Source: Flavobacterium sp. LC2016-13 (GTDB lineage: Bacteria > Bacteroidota > Bacteroidia > Flavobacteriales > Flavobacteriaceae). Taken from it: DNA of 64,000 bases. Shown piece after piece: positions 49,412 through 57,158 of this stretch. Below the pieces are notes generated by a model. That model had not been told where the DNA came from and searched no databases. It worked only from the letters and a program-made list of their open reading frames with translations. Numbering within the stretch: the stretch's first letter is position 1; each line of letters opens with the position of its first letter. Position numbers and translations under genes: made by a program. The DNA lies in contig NZ_WMDQ01000006.1 in NCBI RefSeq assembly GCF_009707955.1, positions 273,533 through 337,532 on the forward strand, written 5' to 3'.

Positions 49412-49873
49412 AATCTTGTTGTGTAAAATAAGAGAATGTAAAAAACATAACTATCCTGTACTATCCTTTACGGAAAAGGCTGTATTCTATTGATAACTAA
49501 ATATTAACAAGTAAATGGGACTGCTAAAAACAAAATAATAATTCTGAAAGGGAATTAAAATTCTTGTAATTACATGAAAATTAGACAGAAACTATAAAAT
49601 TGAAGAGAGAAAAAGGAAATAAAATGCAACTAATAAAAAGTGAATTGAGACATACATAAAGTATACTTTATCTATAGAAATTCTGAAAATGTAATTGAAA
49701 AGCTATTTTTCTTTAGAAATAAATTACTTAAAAATATTTTAAAAACGCGTTGCATAAGATTTGCAAAGTTTTTTTGCCACAGATTAAAGGATTAAAAGAT
49801 TTAAATCAGGGCTAATCTTTTAATCTGTGGCTATTTTTTTTATTGCAACATTAGAAGAAATACATTTGAAAAC
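49412..49873. other. Gene-free 462-bp region between lactonase and aldolase genes
   Basis: Contains the aldolase promoter at its left end and, at 49776-49831, a hairpin-forming repeat GCCACAGATTAAAGG ... AATCTTTTAATCTGTGGC. The hairpin's T-run is on the plus strand, so it does not look like a terminator of the minus-strand lactonase gene. The middle is A/T-rich with no open frame of coding quality. Confidence 0.65.
49423..49468 (-). promoter_or_regulatory. Promoter of the aldolase gene with CTATCC direct repeat (regulon box 4)
   Basis: Plus-strand CTATCCTG at 49451-49458 and CTATCCTT at 49461-49468 keep the 10-bp period. The -7 box is weaker: TATTTTAC (49423-49430, 24-bp gap) or TTATTTTA (49424-49431, 23-bp gap) on the minus strand. 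Confidence 0.6.
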
Positions 49874-50704
49874 TTAAAGTTTATAAAATAATTTGGCGTT
49901 TTCAGACCAAATCTTATTCTGATCCTGAATAGAGAATTGTGCAATATAATTTTCTAAAGTTTTTACAACGTCTGTGTAATCTGAAGCTACATTTAGAACG
50001 GGCCAATCTGATCCGAACATTAATTTATCGACAGAAAAATTTTCAAAAATAACATCTAAGTAAGGTTTTAAATCATCGGTTTTCCATGAATGCCAATTGG
50101 CTTCTGTTACCATTCCGGAGATTTTACACATTACATTTTCAGCTTTTGAAATCTCTTCGATGCCTTTTTTCCAGGATAAAATATCTCCTGATTTTATATC
50201 GGGTTTTGCAATATGATCGATAACAAAAGGCTGATCAGTAAATTGGTTTACTAAGTTTATTGCTGCTGGTAATTGATGATGAAAAATAAGAATATCGTAG
50301 GTATAATTAAATTGTTTTAAGAGTGATATTCCGTTTTGAAAATCTTTTCGCAACATAAAATCATCGGCTTCTCCCTGAACGACGTGACGAAATCCTTTCA
50401 GTATTTTATTAGAAGAAAAATGTTTTAATCTTTCTTCAATAATTACATCGCGCAAATCTACCCAACCAACAACTCCTTTTATAAAATCATTTTTTGCTGC
50501 AAGATTTACTAAAAAATTGGTTTCTTCTTCTGACTGACTTGCCTGAACTGCCACACAACCTGAAAACTGATTTTCATGAAGTAATGGCAAAAGATCTTCG
50601 GGCAAAAAATCTCTTTGAATTTTCTGCATTGAATCATCAATCCAACTATCTCTTACGGGATCAAATTTCCAAAAATGTTGATGTGCATCAATTCGGTTAT
50701 TCAT
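49874..50704 (-). CDS. Amidohydrolase-family sugar lactonase (L-fucono/L-rhamnono-lactonase type)
   Basis: 276-aa cytoplasmic TIM-barrel hydrolase of the amidohydrolase-2 group (COG3618). Motifs: RIDAHQHFWKFDP (metal-site HxH near N-terminus), GVVGWVDLRD, GFRHVVQGE, FVIDHIAKPDI, CKISGMVTEANW and LMFGSDWPVLN. Members include L-fucono-1,5-lactonase and L-rhamnonolactonase, step two of the oxidative deoxysugar pathway. The SDR next upstream (5 nt gap) would supply the lactone. Fucose versus rhamnose (or L-galactose) cannot be decided from sequence. Confidence 0.85.
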   Translation of the reverse strand: MNNRIDAHQHFWKFDPVRDSWIDDSMQKIQRDFLPEDLLPLLHENQFSGCVAVQASQSEEETNFLVNLAAKNDFIKGVVGWVDLRDVIIEERLKHFSSNKILKGFRHVVQGEADDFMLRKDFQNGISLLKQFNYTYDILIFHHQLPAAINLVNQFTDQPFVIDHIAKPDIKSGDILSWKKGIEEISKAENVMCKISGMVTEANWHSWKTDDLKPYLDVIFENFSVDKLMFGSDWPVLNVASDYTDVVKTLENYIAQFSIQDQNKIWSENAKLFYKL

Positions 50705-50709
50705 GCTTT

Positions 50710-51507
50710 TTAATTTACATCGTTGATTAAAGCGCGATCTAAATGTACATATCCTCCATCAACAAAAACAAATTGTCCTGTTGTGTGCGACGAACGATCT
50801 GAAATAATGAAAAGTGCTGTATCTGCAATTTCTTCTGTTTTGGTCATTCTTCCTTCAAACGGAATACTTTTGTTGATTTTTTTCAAAACTACTTCTCCAT
50901 CCGGTAATGTTTTAATCCAGTCTTCGTATGCCGGAGTGTAACTTTCTGCAATAATTATGGCATTCGAACGAATTCCGAATTGAATTAAATCTACCGCCCA
51001 TTCTCTGGTCAATCCTAAAACTCCGCCTTTTGCGGCAGCGTAACCTGAAGTTCCGCCTTGTCCGGTTAAAGCTACTTTTGAACCAATATTTAAAATATTT
51101 CCTTTTGATTCTTTTAAATATGGAAGCGCGTATTTAGCCATTAAAAAATAACTGACTACGTTTAGTTTCAAAGAATTCATAAAATCTTCATAACTCGAAT
51201 CTAAACCAGCGCCATCATTTACGCCAACATTATTGATAACGGCGTCAATTCTTCCGTATTTCTCAACTATTTTTTTTATGGCATTTTCTATTTCAAGAGG
51301 ATCTGTAACATCTGTTTGCACAAATAATGCATCAATTCCTTTTTTTTGAAGTGAAGCTGCATAATCAGCTCCTCTGTTGTTTCTATCAACCAAGACCGGA
51401 ATCGCACCTTCATCTGCCAATCTGTTGATAATGGTTTCTCCAATACTGCCTTGTTTTCCGGCTGAACCTGAAACAACAATTATCTTATTTCTTAAATTTA
51501 AATCCAT
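50710..51507 (-). CDS. SDR-family dehydrogenase (likely L-fucose/L-rhamnose dehydrogenase)
   Basis: 265-aa short-chain dehydrogenase: VSGSAGKQGSIGETI (a slightly widened cofactor-binding Gly motif), NNVGVNDGAG (NNxG variant), LNIGSKVALTGQGGTSGYAAAKGG with the Ser, Tyr (YAAAK) and Lys of the active site. Expected to oxidise the sugar to its lactone with NAD(P)+. It is 5 nt upstream of the lactonase gene, which supports that role, and 185 nt downstream of the zinc dehydrogenase gene, the gap being filled with a GTCATCCTGA repeat. Confidence 0.82.
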   Translation of the reverse strand: MDLNLRNKIIVVSGSAGKQGSIGETIINRLADEGAIPVLVDRNNRGADYAASLQKKGIDALFVQTDVTDPLEIENAIKKIVEKYGRIDAVINNVGVNDGAGLDSSYEDFMNSLKLNVVSYFLMAKYALPYLKESKGNILNIGSKVALTGQGGTSGYAAAKGGVLGLTREWAVDLIQFGIRSNAIIIAESYTPAYEDWIKTLPDGEVVLKKINKSIPFEGRMTKTEEIADTALFIISDRSSHTTGQFVFVDGGYVHLDRALINDVN

Positions 51508-51550
51508 TTTTTGTGGTTATTAAGGTTTAGCAAATAGTTAGTTCTTTTTC

Positions 51551-51660
51551 ACAGTTTTGTCATCCTGACAAAGGAAGGATCTCCGCAAGAAGCTCCTTCA
51601 GCAAATTCACCAATCTTTGTAGAGTTTCTAGCGGAGATTCCTCGTTCCTCGGAATGACAA
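51551..51660. repeat. GTCATCCTGA hairpin element (copy 3)
   Basis: Opens GTCATCCTGACAAAGGAAGG and closes CCTCGTTCCTCGGAATGAC, with central CACCAATCTTTGTAGAG. Same plan as 30697-30793 and 37118-37276, here between two genes of the oxidative sugar pathway. Confidence 0.85.
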
Positions 51661-51692
51661 ACTTTACGTAAAACTTTTATTTAAACTCAATA

Positions 51693-52706
51693 TTACTCTA
51701 TTTCAATTAATGCTTTTATTACATTATTCTTCGGATCAATTAATTGTCCAAAATCGGTAATCATTTCAGAAAAACTGGTTCTGTGTGTAATATATTTTTT
51801 AGGATCTATTTTTCCGTTTTTCAGGCATTCCATAACATATTCAAAATCCTGAATTGTGGCATTTCTGCTGCTCATTAAAGTTGATTCTCTTTTGTGAAAA
51901 TCAGGATGACTGAAACTCAATTCTCCTTTTTGAAGTCCAACCAAAACAAATCTTCCGCCATGCGAAATATAATTAAAAGCGCTATTCATTACTTTTTGAT
52001 TTCCGGTTGCATCGATAACGACATTTGCCATATCGCCGTTTGTAATTTCTGCTAATCTTTGCGCTACATCTTCGTTTAACGGATTGATGGTTTCATCAGC
52101 ATTCAATTCATTTTTACAAAAATTTAATCTGTAATCGTTGATATCCATTACAATTACTTTGGCTCCGGCAATTTTTGCAAATTGAATAAGTCCGATACCA
52201 ATTGGTCCGGCGCCCATAACTAAAACAGTATCATTTGCATTAACGGCTGCTCTTCGTACTCCGTGCGCTGCAATGGCAAGAGGTTCAACTAATGCTAATT
52301 GATCGTAATCAAGACCTTGGCCGTGCAATAAATATTGCTCCGGAATGGTTACATATTCAGCCATTCCGCCATCAATATGAACTCCAAAAACTTTAATATT
52401 TACACAGCAATTTGTAAGTCCGTTTCTACAAGCCACACATTTACCACAATTGAAATACGGAATAAAAGTTACTTTATCGCCTGGTTCAAAACCTTTTGCA
52501 TTTCCTTTTATGTATTCTGCAGCAAGTTCGTGACCTAAAATTCTTGGATATTCAAAATACGGCTGAGTTCCGCCAAAAGCATGAATATCAGTTCCGCAAA
52601 TTCCAATTCTTTTTATCTTCAATAATACCTCGCCGTCTTTTGGTTCTGGTATTTCTTTTTCTTTTAATTTAAATTCCTGCGGTTTTTCGCATACAATAAA
52701 TTTCAT
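51693..52706 (-). CDS. Zinc-dependent medium-chain alcohol/polyol dehydrogenase
   Basis: 337-aa cytoplasmic dehydrogenase. Catalytic zinc ligands GICGTDIHAF (Cys) and GHELAAE (His/Glu), structural zinc CGKCVACRNGLTNCC (four Cys), and cofactor site VMGAGPIGIGL are all present. Resembles the sorbitol/L-galactonate/threonine dehydrogenase group. In this operon it may oxidise a sugar acid such as L-galactonate or L-fuconate, or act on a downstream product such as lactaldehyde/propanediol. It lies 19 nt downstream of the FAH-family gene. Confidence 0.85.
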   Translation of the reverse strand: MKFIVCEKPQEFKLKEKEIPEPKDGEVLLKIKRIGICGTDIHAFGGTQPYFEYPRILGHELAAEYIKGNAKGFEPGDKVTFIPYFNCGKCVACRNGLTNCCVNIKVFGVHIDGGMAEYVTIPEQYLLHGQGLDYDQLALVEPLAIAAHGVRRAAVNANDTVLVMGAGPIGIGLIQFAKIAGAKVIVMDINDYRLNFCKNELNADETINPLNEDVAQRLAEITNGDMANVVIDATGNQKVMNSAFNYISHGGRFVLVGLQKGELSFSHPDFHKRESTLMSSRNATIQDFEYVMECLKNGKIDPKKYITHRTSFSEMITDFGQLIDPKNNVIKALIEIE

Positions 52707-52725
52707 CTTAGAATTTTCTTTTTAA

Positions 52726-53580
52726 TTACTTTTTGTATGCTACTGCAGTTTGTTTACTTGTACCCAAACCTTCGATTCCAAGTTCTACAACATCGCCTGC
52801 TTTTAGGTAAATAGGATCTGGTTTAATTCCCAAACCAACTCCCGGAGGCGTTCCTGTACTGATAATATCGCCAGGAAGCAATGTCATAAACTGACTTAAA
52901 TAGTGAACTAAAAATGGGATTTTGAATACTAAATTTAAAGTATTACTGTTCTGATATTTTTTACCATTTACAGTAAGCCACATTGATAAATTATCAACAT
53001 CTTTTACTTCATCTTTTGTTGCCAAAAATGGTCCAAGAGGTGCAAATGTATCGCAGCCTTTTCCTTTTGCCCATTGTCCGCCACGCTCAATTTGAAATTC
53101 TCTTTCACTATAATCATTCAATAAAGCGTAACCTGCAACGTAATCTAAAGCTTCTGATTCTTCTACATAACTGGCTTTTTTACCTACAACAAATGCAAGC
53201 TCAACTTCCCAATCTGTTTTTACACTGTTTTTAGGAATAACCAAATCATCATCAGGTCCACATAAAGAAGTACTCGATTTAAAAAAGATGATTGGTTCTG
53301 TTGGAATTGGTGCATTGGTTTCTAAACAATGATCTACATAATTTAATCCAATACATATTATTTTTGAAGGTCTCGCAACTGGAGATCCTAAACGTACTTT
53401 TGCGTCAACTTCTGGTAAAGTCGGATTACTTTCTAATGCTTTTTGCAATTTCTCTAAACCGTTTTCTTCAAAAAAACTTTCATTAAAGTCTGAAACAATT
53501 GCCGAAACATCAAATCTTTTTTCACCAATTAAAACTCCTGGTTTTTCTTTTCCGATTTCTCCAAAACGTATTAATTTCAT
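52726..53580 (-). CDS. Fumarylacetoacetate-hydrolase-family protein (2,4-diketo-3-deoxy-sugar-acid hydrolase type)
   Basis: 284 aa. N-terminal ~70 residues (MKLIRFGEIGKEKPGVLIG) precede the FAH fold: KIICIGLNYVDHCLE, PIIFFKSSTSLCGPDDD, DWEVELAFVVGKKA (metal-binding Glu pair), GYALLNDYSER, GDIISTGTPPGVGLG and DVVELGIEGLG. In the oxidative L-fucose and L-rhamnose pathways a FAH-family enzyme cleaves 2,4-diketo-3-deoxy-L-fuconate/rhamnonate to pyruvate and L-lactate. Neighbouring dehydrogenases and lactonase support that reading. Confidence 0.88.
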   Translation of the reverse strand: MKLIRFGEIGKEKPGVLIGEKRFDVSAIVSDFNESFFEENGLEKLQKALESNPTLPEVDAKVRLGSPVARPSKIICIGLNYVDHCLETNAPIPTEPIIFFKSSTSLCGPDDDLVIPKNSVKTDWEVELAFVVGKKASYVEESEALDYVAGYALLNDYSEREFQIERGGQWAKGKGCDTFAPLGPFLATKDEVKDVDNLSMWLTVNGKKYQNSNTLNLVFKIPFLVHYLSQFMTLLPGDIISTGTPPGVGLGIKPDPIYLKAGDVVELGIEGLGTSKQTAVAYKK

Positions 53581-53584
53581 ATTT

Positions 53585-53770
53585 TCTTTTTTAAGTTACT
53601 AAGTTGCTAAGGTTCTGAGGTTCTAAGTTTTTTTTAATCTTAGCCTCTTAGAACCTTAGCTTCTTTTTTTAATTATTTATATTTTTTAGTTATAAGTTTC
53701 ATTCTAACTAAGAACTTAAGCACAAAAACCTTAGCATCTTAGTATCTCAGTCCCGAGGCTTCGGGATAGC
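53585..53770. repeat. AAGTTGCTAAGGTTCTGAGG-type repeat plus TCCCGAGGCTTCGGGA palindrome
   Basis: The 198-bp gap between FAH and SDR genes contains opposed copies of CTAAGGTTCTGAGGTTCTAAG and CTTAGCCTCTTAGAACCTTAG, a further copy CCTTAGCATCTTAGTATCTCAG, and the palindrome TCCCGAGGCTTCGGGA (also inside the nested element at 30824-30861). A related family (ACAAAGTTGCAAAGGCACAG) is at 61120-61212. Confidence 0.75.
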
Positions 53771-53778
53771 GCCTTTTT

Positions 53779-54543
53779 CTAATTATTTAATTTGATAAAT
53801 CCTCCATCAATTGGGTAATCGCAACCTGTGATAAATCCTGCTTCGTCACTGCATAAATATAAAGCTAATGCAGCAATTTCATCCGGTTTTCCCATTCTGC
53901 CGATTGGTTGTGATTGTGATAATTTTTCGAACATTTCAGCTTCTTTTCCTGCGTAGTTTTTCGAAATAAAACCATCAACAAAAGGTGTATGAACTCTTGC
54001 CGGAGAAATAGAATTACAGCGAATATTTTCTCCTATATAATCTTTTGCCACAGATAATGTCATCGCCATAACTGCTCCTTTTGCTGTTGAATAAGCAAAC
54101 CTGTCCGGAATACCAACCCAAGCCGCAATCGATGCCATGTTGATAATAACTCCGCCATTCGAAAGTCTGAATTGTGGTATTGCTGCAAACAAACAATTGT
54201 ATACCCCTTTTACATTTACATCCATAACGCGATCAAAATCAGTTTCAGATGTGGTGTCTACTTTTCCAACATTTGCAATTCCTGCATTATTGATCAGAAT
54301 ATTTATGTTTCCTATTTTTTCAAATGTTGCAACAACTTCTTTTTGGTCCGCAACATTACAGGCGTACGAAAAAGCATTTCCTCCAGCTTTTTTGATTTCG
54401 TCTAAAGTCTCCTGCGCACTTTCAATTGTTAGATCTATAATATGTACTTCGGCTCCTTGTTTTGCAAACAAAGTAGCAATTGCTCTACCTATTCCGCTGC
54501 CTCCACCGGTAACAACAGTTTTTTTATTTTTTAATGAAAACAT
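53779..54543 (-). CDS. SDR-family dehydrogenase (2-keto-3-deoxy-L-fuconate/rhamnonate 4-dehydrogenase type)
   Basis: 254-aa classical SDR: VVTGGGSGIGRAIATLFAKQGA, NNAG (ILINNAGIANVG), NMASIAAWVGIPDRFAYSTAKGAV (Ser, Tyr, Lys), CNSISPARVHTPFVDGF. Close to 2-keto-3-deoxy-L-fuconate dehydrogenases in pattern. It is the first gene of the minus-strand pathway operon and is divergent from the CoA-transferase operon across a 324-bp region with paired promoters. Its product would be the substrate of the FAH-family hydrolase next downstream. Confidence 0.85.
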   Translation of the reverse strand: MFSLKNKKTVVTGGGSGIGRAIATLFAKQGAEVHIIDLTIESAQETLDEIKKAGGNAFSYACNVADQKEVVATFEKIGNINILINNAGIANVGKVDTTSETDFDRVMDVNVKGVYNCLFAAIPQFRLSNGGVIINMASIAAWVGIPDRFAYSTAKGAVMAMTLSVAKDYIGENIRCNSISPARVHTPFVDGFISKNYAGKEAEMFEKLSQSQPIGRMGKPDEIAALALYLCSDEAGFITGCDYPIDGGFIKLNN

Positions 54544-54867
54544 TTTTATTCTTATTTAGTCATTTATGTATTATTCCAGTGGCTACATTTAATAAATGTA
54601 AAAACCACAATTACAAAAGTAATTTTAAATATTAATATTTGAGAAATATTTTTAAATGAATACTCCAAAATGAGTAAACTTTAATAAATTATAACATTTT
54701 TTATAACGTTTGTAAAAAAAATCCTCTTCTGATTCATTTACTTTAAAAAATGACTGTTAATAAATGCTTCATTTATTGTTCAATTCAATCTTATTTCTAT
54801 TTTTGTAATTGTATTTTTTACATTTATTAATTTTCAAATAAAATCATTACTCATAAATTATTTAAAA
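54544..54867. promoter_or_regulatory. Divergent control region with matched promoters and TACATTTATTAA elements
   Basis: Minus strand: -7 box TACTTTTG (54614-54621), then exactly 13 nt, then TACATTTATTAAATGTA, a perfect palindrome (54584-54600). Plus strand: -7 box TATTTTTG (54798-54805), then exactly 13 nt, then TACATTTATTAATTTT (54819-54834), sharing the first 12 bases. A second palindrome, AATAAATGCTTCATTTATT (54759-54777), covers the -33 region of the plus promoter. The layout suggests one repressor controlling both operons from sites overlapping the start of transcription. Confidence 0.7.
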
Positions 54868-56016
54868 ATGACGATATTAAAAGGGATAACCTGGAATCAT
54901 ACAAGAGGTTTATTGCCAATGGTAGCTACAGCACAACGGTTTACAGAACTTAATCCAAACATTGAAATTACCTGGGAGAAAAGAAGCTTACAAGAATTTG
55001 CGGATGCTTCTATCGAAGATTTGGCAAAACGTTTTGATCTTTTGGTAATTGATCATCCGTGGACAGGCTTTGGAGCACAAACAAATGCAATCCTTCCTTT
55101 ATCCGATTATTTATCGTCAGAATATATAAAAGATCAGGAAATAAATACGGTTGGACGCTCTTACGGAAGTTATGTTTTTCATCATAAATTATGGGCATTA
55201 CCAATTGATGCAGCTACTCCTGTTGCGGCAGCGCGCTTAGATATTTTAGAAAAACAAGGATTAAAAGTTCCTGAAATTTATGATGATTTATTGGCTTTGG
55301 CCAAAAAAGGATTGGTGGCTTTTGCCGGAATTCCTGTTGATGTTTTAATGAGTTTTTATATGTTTTGCTGCAGTCTTGGCGAAGCTCCATTTCAATCTGA
55401 AGAAAAAGTTGTTTCTCCGGAAACGGGAAAAAAGGCTTTGCAAATGTTTAGAGAATTGGCTCAATTGATAGATCCTGCGAATTTTAAAAGAAATCCAATT
55501 CAGGTTTACGAGGCAATGGTAAATTCAGATGAAATTGCTTATTGTCCTTTTGCTTACGGATATTCGAATTATTCAAGAACGGGATATAGCAGAAAGCTGC
55601 TTCATTTTTATGATTTGGTTCGTTTAAATAATAATCCGATGATTAGCTCTTTGGGCGGAACGGGATTGGCTGTTTCTTCTTTCAGTAAAAATATTCCTGA
55701 GGCTATTAAATATGCTGAATTTACAGGATCTTCTCATACACAACAAAATATTTTCGCTGATAATGGCGGACAGCCCGGTCATTTGCAGGCATGGAAAAGT
55801 GATCGAATTAATGCATTAACTCATGATTATTTCAAAAATACTTTACCTGCTTTAGAACGTGCTTTTTTACGTCCAAGATATTCCGGACATATGTATTTTC
55901 AGGATCATGCCGGCGATGTTGTTCGTGATTATTTGATGAATGGCGGAAACGAAGAATTGGTTTTAGAAACGATGAACTCACTTTATACAAAATCTTTAAA
56001 CTTGCAAACAACATGA
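54868..56016 (+). CDS. Solute-binding-protein-like protein without signal peptide
   Basis: 382 aa, with the fold pattern of ABC-transporter family-1 sugar-binding proteins (SBP_bac_8 type): ITWNHTRGLLPMVATAQRFTEL, ITWEKRSLQEFAD, FDLLVIDHPWTG, LWALPIDAATPVAAARLDIL, GGTGLAVSSFSKNIPEAIKYAEF. It starts directly at the mature-like sequence MTILKGITW. The upstream frame is open and reads hydrophobic, but it has no ATG, GTG or TTG between the predicted transcription start and 54868, so the protein appears cytoplasmic. No ABC permease or ATPase gene is present. It overlaps the next CoA-transferase gene by 4 nt (ATGA). Role unknown; sensing, sequestering or catalysing on a sugar-acid ligand are possibilities. 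Confidence 0.85.
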   Translation: MTILKGITWNHTRGLLPMVATAQRFTELNPNIEITWEKRSLQEFADASIEDLAKRFDLLVIDHPWTGFGAQTNAILPLSDYLSSEYIKDQEINTVGRSYGSYVFHHKLWALPIDAATPVAAARLDILEKQGLKVPEIYDDLLALAKKGLVAFAGIPVDVLMSFYMFCCSLGEAPFQSEEKVVSPETGKKALQMFRELAQLIDPANFKRNPIQVYEAMVNSDEIAYCPFAYGYSNYSRTGYSRKLLHFYDLVRLNNNPMISSLGGTGLAVSSFSKNIPEAIKYAEFTGSSHTQQNIFADNGGQPGHLQAWKSDRINALTHDYFKNTLPALERAFLRPRYSGHMYFQDHAGDVVRDYLMNGGNEELVLETMNSLYTKSLNLQTT

Positions 56017-57158
56017 GACCATTAGAAGGATTAGTTGTTTTAGAATTCTGCCAGTTTTTGGCGGGACCTTCGGCGGGACTAAAATTAGCCGATTTGGGCG
56101 CAAGAGTTATTAAAATTGAACGCCCGATAAAAGGTGAAGCTTGCAGACAACTTAGTATTAAGGATCTTTTTGTTGATGACAGTAGTTTATTATTTCATAC
56201 GATTAACAGAAATAAAGAATCATTTGCGGCTGATCTTAAAAACCCGGATGATTTAGTTTTGATAAAAAAATTAATCGCCAAAGCTGATATTATGACGCAT
56301 AATTTCAGACCCGGCGTAATGGAAAAAATAGGATTAGATTTTGATAAGACGCTTTCTATTAATCCAAAAATAATATACGGAACCATTACGGGTTACGGAA
56401 ATATTGGTCCGTGGGCAAAAAAACCGGGACAGGATTTATTATTACAATCACTTTCAGGATTAAGTTGGTTAAGCGGCAGAAAAAGTCAGGGACCGGTTCC
56501 GTTTGGTTTGGCTGTTGCCGATTTAATGTGCGGAAATCATTTTGTACAGGGAATTTTAGCGGCATTACTTAAAAGAGCCAAAACCGGAAAAGGTGTTTTG
56601 GTTGAAGTAAGTTTATTAGAATCTGTTTTAGATGTACAATTTGAAGCGATTACTTCTTTCTTAAATGATGGCGGACAACTGCCTGAAAGAGGTGATATTA
56701 AAGGAAGTGCGCACGCTTTTCTTAGCGCGCCATACGGAATTTATCAAACTGAAGATGGTTTTATCTCTCTGGCAATGGGAGATTTACTTTTTATTGGAAA
56801 TACAATTGGCATTGATTTAAAAAAATATTCGGATAAACATCATTGGTTTGAAAAAAGAGATGAGATCAGAATCGTATTAAGTGAAAAACTGTCGACTCAA
56901 AAATCTGATTATTGGTTGAATTTACTTCAAAAAGAAGGGATTTGGTCTGGAAAAGTTTTCAATTATGAAGAATTAGACAATCAATCTTTTGTGAATGAAT
57001 TGCAATTGAAACAAACCGTTCAGAATTCTGTTGGAGAAAAATTGGTAACAACCAGAAGTCCAATTCAGCTTGACGGTAAAATTTTAATAAGTACAAAAGC
57101 TGCTCCAAAAGTTGGAGAAGACAATGTAAAAATACATGAACAATTTTTAAGCGAATAG
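56013..57158 (+). CDS. Class III CoA-transferase (CaiB/BaiF family), first copy
   Basis: 381-aa cytoplasmic enzyme that moves CoA between carboxylic acids. Family blocks: LVVLEFCQFLAGPSAGLKLADLGARVIKIE, NRNKESFAADLK, HNFRPGVMEKIGLDF, GYGNIGPWAKKPGQDLL, and LAVADLMCGNH with the catalytic Asp at residue 170, followed by VSLLESVLDVQFE. It is tandem with a second copy (start 1 nt after the stop codon), so the pair may form a heteromer as in BbsEF-type transferases. Lying between two solute-binding-like genes in one coupled operon, it points to a CoA-thioester step in the use of the sugar or sugar acid; the acid is unknown. Confidence 0.9.
   Translation: MRPLEGLVVLEFCQFLAGPSAGLKLADLGARVIKIERPIKGEACRQLSIKDLFVDDSSLLFHTINRNKESFAADLKNPDDLVLIKKLIAKADIMTHNFRPGVMEKIGLDFDKTLSINPKIIYGTITGYGNIGPWAKKPGQDLLLQSLSGLSWLSGRKSQGPVPFGLAVADLMCGNHFVQGILAALLKRAKTGKGVLVEVSLLESVLDVQFEAITSFLNDGGQLPERGDIKGSAHAFLSAPYGIYQTEDGFISLAMGDLLFIGNTIGIDLKKYSDKHHWFEKRDEIRIVLSEKLSTQKSDYWLNLLQKEGIWSGKVFNYEELDNQSFVNELQLKQTVQNSVGEKLVTTRSPIQLDGKILISTKAAPKVGEDNVKIHEQFLSE

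Noticed and set aside
54798..54867. Possible signal peptide upstream of the first solute-binding-like gene
   Set aside because: The frame is open and hydrophobic-looking (FVIVFFTFINF) but has no start codon between the predicted transcription start and the ATG at 54868, and the -7 box lies at the beginning of it.
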